From contig CACXFZ010000042.1 of the NCBI GenBank assembly GCA_902767025.1, positions 1 to 10,003 on the forward strand: DNA of 10,003 nt, given 5' to 3'. The DNA is from an uncultured Coriobacteriaceae bacterium. GTDB lineage: Bacteria; Actinomycetota; Coriobacteriia; Coriobacteriales; Eggerthellaceae. Position numbers and translations under genes: made by a program. The notes below the pieces were generated by a model. That model did no database searches and had not been told where the DNA came from. It saw only the letters and a program-made list of their open reading frames with translations. This document shows, piece by piece, positions 6,733 to 10,003 of the stretch; position 1 is the stretch's first letter, and every line of letters starts with the position of its first letter.

Positions 6733-7059
6733 ATGTACCATCCGCAGTCCACAGCCTCGGCCATCCAGCATCGTCGCTCCATCGTGCGCATCGCCATCGC
6801 GCTTGTGGTGACGCTGGCGCTGGCCGTGGTCGTGTTCTTCGCGATGCAGGCCGCGGTGCGCGAACAGGCGGCCCGCTCGATGCGCCAGGCAATCATGGAC
6901 AGCGCGCTGGAATGCTACGCGATCGAGGGGGCCTTCCCCGCGTCGCTGGGCTATCTGAAGGACCATTACGGGCTGCACGTGAACGAGCGCGACTACCTGA
7001 TCACCTACGAATGCTATGCCGACAACGTCGCACCCAGCGTGGTGGTGGTCGCGCGATGA
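6733..7059 (+). CDS. Small single-pass membrane protein in pilus-type operon (possible minor pilin-like)
   Basis: A 108-residue protein that I do not recognise as a named family. It has a short cytosolic start with RRSIVRI, one transmembrane helix at about 18-38, then an extracytoplasmic helix and a small domain. The stretch ALECYAIEGAFPASLGYLKD (58-77) resembles the region of type IV pilins and pseudopilins just after the long N-terminal helix (xYxxxGxFPxSLxxL). However, there is no Gly-Phe prepilin cleavage site and no Glu+5. It starts 4 nt after pilC with a weak TAGG site and overlaps the next gene by ATGA. That tight packing argues for a structural partner made in proportion to PilC. The two Cys at 61 and 94 could form a disulfide. 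A pseudopilin or assembly-protein role is inference. Confidence 0.75.
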   Translation: MYHPQSTASAIQHRRSIVRIAIALVVTLALAVVVFFAMQAAVREQAARSMRQAIMDSALECYAIEGAFPASLGYLKDHYGLHVNERDYLITYECYADNVAPSVVVVAR

Positions 7060-7574
7060 GCCTGACGTCCACACCCACGCTGAGCAGGCTGCGCGCCTAC
7101 GAGCGCTCGAAGAAGGGCGACCTGTTCGCGATGCTCGAAGCCATCCTGTTCGTCGTGGTCATGGCGCTGCTGATGGCAGCGCTGGCCGTGGGCGTGCTCA
7201 CCTACACGCGCATCTCCGACACCCGCAGCGCCGACGACCGGGCGCGCATCGCCGGATCGGTGGTGGCCAACGGCGTGCGCTACGCAGACGCCGTCGACGC
7301 CGTGCGCGTGGGCGAGGGCCCCGAAGGCCCGGCGCTGGTGCTGGCGGTGAACACCGAAGCGGGAGAATACGAAACGCGCATCTACCAGTACGAGGGGATG
7401 CTCGTGGAAGAGTACGCGCTGCAAGGGGCCGCCTACACCCCGCAGCGCGCCACGAAGCTGGTCGAGAACTCCCTGTTCTCGTTCGTCTACACCGAAGACG
7501 GGCTTTTGGAAGTGACCACCGATGCGGGCACGACCGCCATAGCCCTGCATTGCACGGACGGAGGGCGCCGATGA
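7056..7574 (+). CDS. DUF4860-like pseudopilin-type membrane protein
   Basis: A 172-residue protein with a short basic cytosolic leader (RLRAYERSKKGDL), one transmembrane helix (about 25-50) and an extracytoplasmic domain of about 120 residues. The helix begins FAMLEAILFVVVMALL, i.e. F-x-x-x-E followed by a long hydrophobic run. This is the +1/+5 pattern of type IV pilins, but Leu stands where Gly-1 is normally needed and Gly21 sits two residues earlier. The C-terminal part (LVENSLFSFVYTEDGLLEVTT) and the gene context resemble DUF4860 proteins of Gram-positive pilin clusters; I assign that from memory only. The start is the ATG overlapping the upstream TGA. Longer in-frame starts would lie inside the upstream gene. 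A minor pilin or pilus-tip component is likely; processing by a prepilin peptidase is uncertain. Confidence 0.78.
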   Translation: MSLTSTPTLSRLRAYERSKKGDLFAMLEAILFVVVMALLMAALAVGVLTYTRISDTRSADDRARIAGSVVANGVRYADAVDAVRVGEGPEGPALVLAVNTEAGEYETRIYQYEGMLVEEYALQGAAYTPQRATKLVENSLFSFVYTEDGLLEVTTDAGTTAIALHCTDGGRR

Positions 7575-8038
7575 GCCTCGATGCGGGAAACATCCTGGCA
7601 CGCAGCGCCGCCCACGCCCGCCCCGCCAACGGCATTGGCAGTGGCCGCGCCTTCGCGATCGAGGCCATGCTGCTGCTGGCCTTCCTGGGGCTGGCGCTGG
7701 CCCTGACCGTGCAGCTGTTCGCGACCTCGTCCAAGATCGGCCAGGCCGCGCACGACTCCACCACCGCCCAGCTGCTCGCCACGCGCGCTGCCGAGACCGC
7801 TGCCGCCAAGGGAGCGGAAGGCAGCGAGGTCGCGTACTTCGACAAGGACGCGCAGCCCTGCGGGCAAGATGGTGCGGCCTATGCGGTCGAGACCTCGTGC
7901 ACCGCGCAGCCCTCTGGCACCGGCCAGATGCTCGAGATCCGCGTGTTCGCGCACCCGCTTCCCGCCGGCGAGGAAGGCTCGTTCACGGTCGAGACGAAGC
8001 GCTACCTGGGCTCTGAGGAGAGGACGGGCAGCCGATGA
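7571..8038 (+). CDS. Pseudopilin-like single-pass membrane protein
   Basis: A 155-residue protein with no named family that I recognise. After a 25-residue leader ending GIGSGR comes AFAIEAMLLLAFLGLALALT (27-46). If cleaved after Arg26, this would give Glu at +5 and a pilin-type hydrophobic helix; the required Gly-1 is instead at position -2. The helix is followed by an Ala/Thr-rich amphipathic stretch (HDSTTAQLLATRAAETAAAK) typical of the pilin alpha-1C, then a small beta-rich domain with two Cys (97 and 110) that could pair outside the cell. It overlaps the previous gene by ATGA and has GGAGGG 6 nt before its ATG. The domain ends in a charged tail (SEERTGSR). A minor pilin role is inferred from architecture and context, not from a signature match. 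Confidence 0.75.
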   Translation: MSLDAGNILARSAAHARPANGIGSGRAFAIEAMLLLAFLGLALALTVQLFATSSKIGQAAHDSTTAQLLATRAAETAAAKGAEGSEVAYFDKDAQPCGQDGAAYAVETSCTAQPSGTGQMLEIRVFAHPLPAGEEGSFTVETKRYLGSEERTGSR

Positions 8039-8478
8039 ACACGCGTCAGCATATCGTGCGCATCGGCCCGCTGACCATCCTGAGCATGGTGATCGTGCTC
8101 GGGCTGGCCACAATGGCGGTGCTCTCGTTCACGACGGCGCGCGCGAGCCAGCTGACTGCGCAGAAGCAGGCCGACTCCATCCAGGCGCTCTACGAGAACG
8201 AGCGCGCCGGCCAGGACTTCCTGGCACAGGTCGACGAAGAGCTGTCGCGCATGCGGGGAGGCGCGGCGGGAGCGCAGGATGCGGCCGCAGCCGTGCGCGC
8301 GGCCGTGCAGGACGACGACAGCCAGGGACGCGAAGTGAGCAAGTCGTTCACCGCGGGCAACCGCACGCTGAAGGTCGTGCTGGCCATACAAGACGATTTG
8401 ACGTACTCCGTCGAGCACTGGAGCAGCGAGGCAAAGATCGAGTCGAAGGAAGACACGCATTTGTGGCAGGGCGCCTAA
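8035..8478 (+). CDS. Small single-pass membrane protein in pilus-type operon
   Basis: A 147-residue protein of unknown family. One transmembrane helix (about 10-33) is preceded by RQHIVRI, a leader similar to the RRSIVRI of the 108-residue protein two genes upstream. An extracytoplasmic helical region follows (about 36-98, with DSIQALYENERAGQDFLAQV), then a small domain ending THLWQGA that includes a beta-like LKVVLAIQDD. There is no prepilin peptidase site or catalytic motif. It overlaps the preceding gene by ATGA and has AGGAGAGGA upstream. The stop is 26 nt before the PilT gene. The helix-then-domain shape fits a minor pilin-like or PilN/PilO-like alignment protein; I cannot choose between them from sequence alone. 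Confidence 0.75.
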   Translation: MNTRQHIVRIGPLTILSMVIVLGLATMAVLSFTTARASQLTAQKQADSIQALYENERAGQDFLAQVDEELSRMRGGAAGAQDAAAAVRAAVQDDDSQGREVSKSFTAGNRTLKVVLAIQDDLTYSVEHWSSEAKIESKEDTHLWQGA

Positions 8479-8504
8479 GGCCTGCGCAACCGCAAGGAGG
8501 AACC

Positions 8505-9578
8505 ATGGACATCAACACGTTTCTGGGCGAGATGGTGAAAGCGGAGGCATCCGACATCTTCGTGGTGGCGGGGTTGCCGCTGTCGTACAAGATCGGCGGC
8601 CGGCAAGTGCGCACCGACACCCCCACGCTCACGCCCGCGGACACGCGTGCCGTCATCGAGTCGATCTACCAGGCGGCCAACCGCGACTTCTCGTTCTTCG
8701 AGAGCGGCGTGAACCACGACGACGACTTCAGCTTCAGCATCCCCGGCGTGGGACGCTTCCGCGCGAACGTGTTCCGCCAGCGCGGCAGCTTCGCCTCGAT
8801 CATCCGCGTGATCCCCTTCGGCATGCCCAACGCCGAAGAGCTCAACATCCCCGAGACCGTGATGCGCTGCGCCGACCTGAAGCGCGGCCTGGTGCTGGTC
8901 ACCGGCCCGTCGGGCGCGGGCAAGTCGACCACGCTCGCCTGCCTGATCGACCGCATCAACCACACGCGCGCCGGCCACATCATCACGATGGAGGACCCCA
9001 TCGAGTACGTGCACAAGCACGACAAGTGCATCGTCACGCAACGCGAGATCCCCACCGACGTGGCCACATACGCCGAAGCGCTCACCAGCGCGCTGCGCGA
9101 GAACCCCGACATCCTGCTGCTGGGCGAGATGCGCACGCTCGACACCATCTCGACGGCCGTGTCCGCATCCGAGATGGCGCAGCTGGTGTTCTCGACGCTG
9201 CACACCACGAGCGCAGCGAGCACGATCGACCGCATCATCGACACCTACCCCGCCGCACAGCAGCATCAGGCCAGGCTGCAGCTTTCGATGACGCTGCAGG
9301 CCATCATCAGCCAGCAGCTCGTGCCCACCGCCGACGGCAAGGACACGGTGCCGGTGTTCGAGATCATGCTGTGCAACCCGGCCATCAGGAACCTGATCCG
9401 CTCCGAGAAGACGCACCAGATCGACTCGGCCATCGCGGCAGGCAGCGCCAGCGGCATGATCACGATGGACGAAAGCCTCTACCAGCTGTACAAGGCAGGA
9501 ACCATCACGCGCGAGGCGGCGCTGCAGTACTCGAGCCACCACGACGCCCTAGAGCGCAGACTGGAGTCCGAGAAATAG
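8505..9578 (+). CDS. pilT: PilT-type type IV pilus retraction ATPase
   Basis: PilT is a hexameric cytoplasmic ATPase that removes pilins at the platform and retracts the pilus. This 357-residue protein matches the family in length and order. It has an N-terminal PAS-like domain with KAEASDIFVVAGLPLSYKIG (12-31), Walker A GPSGAGKSTT (134-143), the Asp box ITMEDPIEY (160-168, catalytic Glu163), Walker B DILLLGEMR (202-210) and the His box STLHTTSA (230-237). Near the C-terminus AIRNLIR (293-299) is the PilT retraction signature, here followed by Ser rather than the usual Glu. GMITMDESLYQLYKAGTITR (317-336) is also PilT-like. The AAGGAGG 5 nt before the ATG fixes the start. Placement after PilC and four minor-pilin-like genes supports a pilus function. 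A PilB-type assembly ATPase is less likely, because the N-terminal PilB domain and tetracysteine zinc site are absent. Confidence 0.93.
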   Translation: MDINTFLGEMVKAEASDIFVVAGLPLSYKIGGRQVRTDTPTLTPADTRAVIESIYQAANRDFSFFESGVNHDDDFSFSIPGVGRFRANVFRQRGSFASIIRVIPFGMPNAEELNIPETVMRCADLKRGLVLVTGPSGAGKSTTLACLIDRINHTRAGHIITMEDPIEYVHKHDKCIVTQREIPTDVATYAEALTSALRENPDILLLGEMRTLDTISTAVSASEMAQLVFSTLHTTSAASTIDRIIDTYPAAQQHQARLQLSMTLQAIISQQLVPTADGKDTVPVFEIMLCNPAIRNLIRSEKTHQIDSAIAAGSASGMITMDESLYQLYKAGTITREAALQYSSHHDALERRLESEK

Positions 9579-9626
9579 GCCAACGAGAGCAGCAGGTCAA
9601 GCAAACTCACAGCCCACCCTCACTCA

Positions 9627-9893
9627 CAGGTTCCGCCAGGCACGCGCGGCCAGCGAAGCGAAGCCGCGATCAGGTCGAAAGAGGCCGCAACATCAGTCAA
9701 CCCGGCAGGTCCCGCCAGGCCCCCACGCCCCAGCGGCCAGCGAAGCGCCGCCGCGATCAGGTCCGGCGACCCCACGGCCCAACCCCGCTCGCAGGTCCCG
9801 CCAGGCAGCAGCGCGGCCAGCGGAGCGCCGCCGCGCCCGTAGGTCGAGGGAACCCGCAACAGCGGCCAACCCCGCAGGTCCAGCAGGGCGCGC
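9627..9893. repeat. Three to four degenerate tandem repeats of about 80 bp, GC-rich
   Basis: Direct repeats begin with CAGGTCCCGCCAGGC-like boxes at 9627, 9706, 9792 and (weak) 9875, with spacings of 79, 86 and 83 bp. Each of the first three also has a GCGGCCAGCGAAGCG box (9646, 9733; 9813 with one change), then CCGCGATCAGGTC or a degraded form, and an AACCC-type end. Within each unit GCGGC and GCCGC can pair to make a hairpin. The spacings are not multiples of three, so the repetition is not that of a protein. There is no gene in the stretch. The element begins about 50 bp after the pilT stop; its role is unknown. Confidence 0.8.
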
Positions 9894-9938
9894 CACGAGA
9901 TGCAGGTGGTCGAAGAGTCAGCTGAGTTCGTCCAGGTG

Positions 9939-10003
9939 CCCCGAATTGGCGGGAAAGCCGAAGGGAGCGGGCTTCCGCCCGTGACCGAAGGCTTGGAGCG
10001 CCA
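9939..10003. other. Start of a structured rod-like element, cut by window end
   Basis: CCCCGAATTGGCG (9939-9951) is followed by a nested hairpin, and the window ends in CGCCA (9999-10003), which pairs with TGGCG (9947-9951). Inside are AAGCC/GGCTT (9955-9959 with 9990-9994), a symmetric GAA/GAA loop, GG/CC, a tandem GA/GA loop, and GCGGGC/GCCCGT (9967-9972 with 9977-9982) closed by TTCC. I predict the sequence beyond the window continues ATTCGGGG. It may be a non-coding RNA, an mRNA 3' structure of the upstream operon, or a dispersed palindromic repeat. Confidence 0.6.

Noticed and set aside
4652..6896. Long open frames on the minus strand opposite the lipoprotein and pilC genes
   Set aside because: The composition is low-complexity and shadow-like. 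The opposite strand has a signal peptide, catalytic motifs and duplicated T2SSF signatures.
9627..9893. CRISPR array
   Set aside because: The repeated unit is about 80 bp with several internal conserved boxes and imperfect copies, not short identical repeats separated by unique spacers of constant length; no cas gene is nearby.
9620..9896. Repetitive open frames on both strands across the 80-bp repeats
   Set aside because: Repeat spacings (79, 86, 83 bp) are not multiples of three, so the repeat structure is not preserved in any one reading frame; no ribosome site precedes them.
9900..10003. A possible small gene starting at ATG 9900 and open to the window edge
   Set aside because: There is no Shine-Dalgarno, and the same bases form a nested stem with symmetric purine loops that better explains the sequence. 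It cannot be excluded because the frame is cut by the edge.

Overview
The window is GC-rich and densely coded. It looks like chromosomal DNA of a high-GC Gram-positive actinobacterium, most likely class Coriobacteriia (Eggerthella/Gordonibacter/Slackia type). I infer this from the codon style, the AlaS N-terminus, the rarA–DUF948–AI-2E–alaS order, and a type IV pilus-type PilC/PilT cluster in what appears to be a Gram-positive genome. No phylogeny was run, so the taxon is an inference. I see no tRNA, rRNA, CRISPR array, transposase or phage gene.

Left part (1-4109, minus strand): four collinear housekeeping genes, read from right to left. They are rarA (AAA+ replication/recombination factor), a DUF948-type membrane-anchored coiled-coil protein, an AI-2E/PerM-family transporter, and the first 140 codons of alaS, which runs off the left edge. 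The first three are closely spaced and probably co-transcribed. alaS has a 146-bp leader with its own candidate -10 box.

Centre (4110-4753): a 644-bp divergent intergenic region. Next to rarA it holds what I read as a 6S RNA (about 4212-4378, plus strand). The evidence is a rod-shaped fold with an 11-bp closing stem, a central bubble carrying a hairpin on its 3' strand, a terminal stem-loop, and a T-run at the 3' end. The remaining roughly 370 bp holds no convincing gene. It includes an AT-rich patch and, at its right end, a perfect TATAAT box enclosed by an imperfect inverted repeat.

Right part (4754-9578, plus strand): a tight seven-gene operon. It encodes a transglutaminase-like lipoprotein, a PilC/GspF-type platform protein, four small single-pass membrane proteins (one resembling DUF4860, two with degenerate pilin-like N-termini), and a PilT-type ATPase that retains the AIRNLIR retraction signature. 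Three of the junctions are ATGA overlaps. No PilB, canonical major pilin or prepilin peptidase is present here, so this is either a satellite module of a pilus encoded elsewhere or a reduced, divergent pilus/secretion machine.

Right edge (9579-10003): non-coding. It holds three to four degenerate GC-rich tandem repeats of about 80 bp, followed by the start of a strongly structured, purine-loop-rich rod that is cut by the window end.
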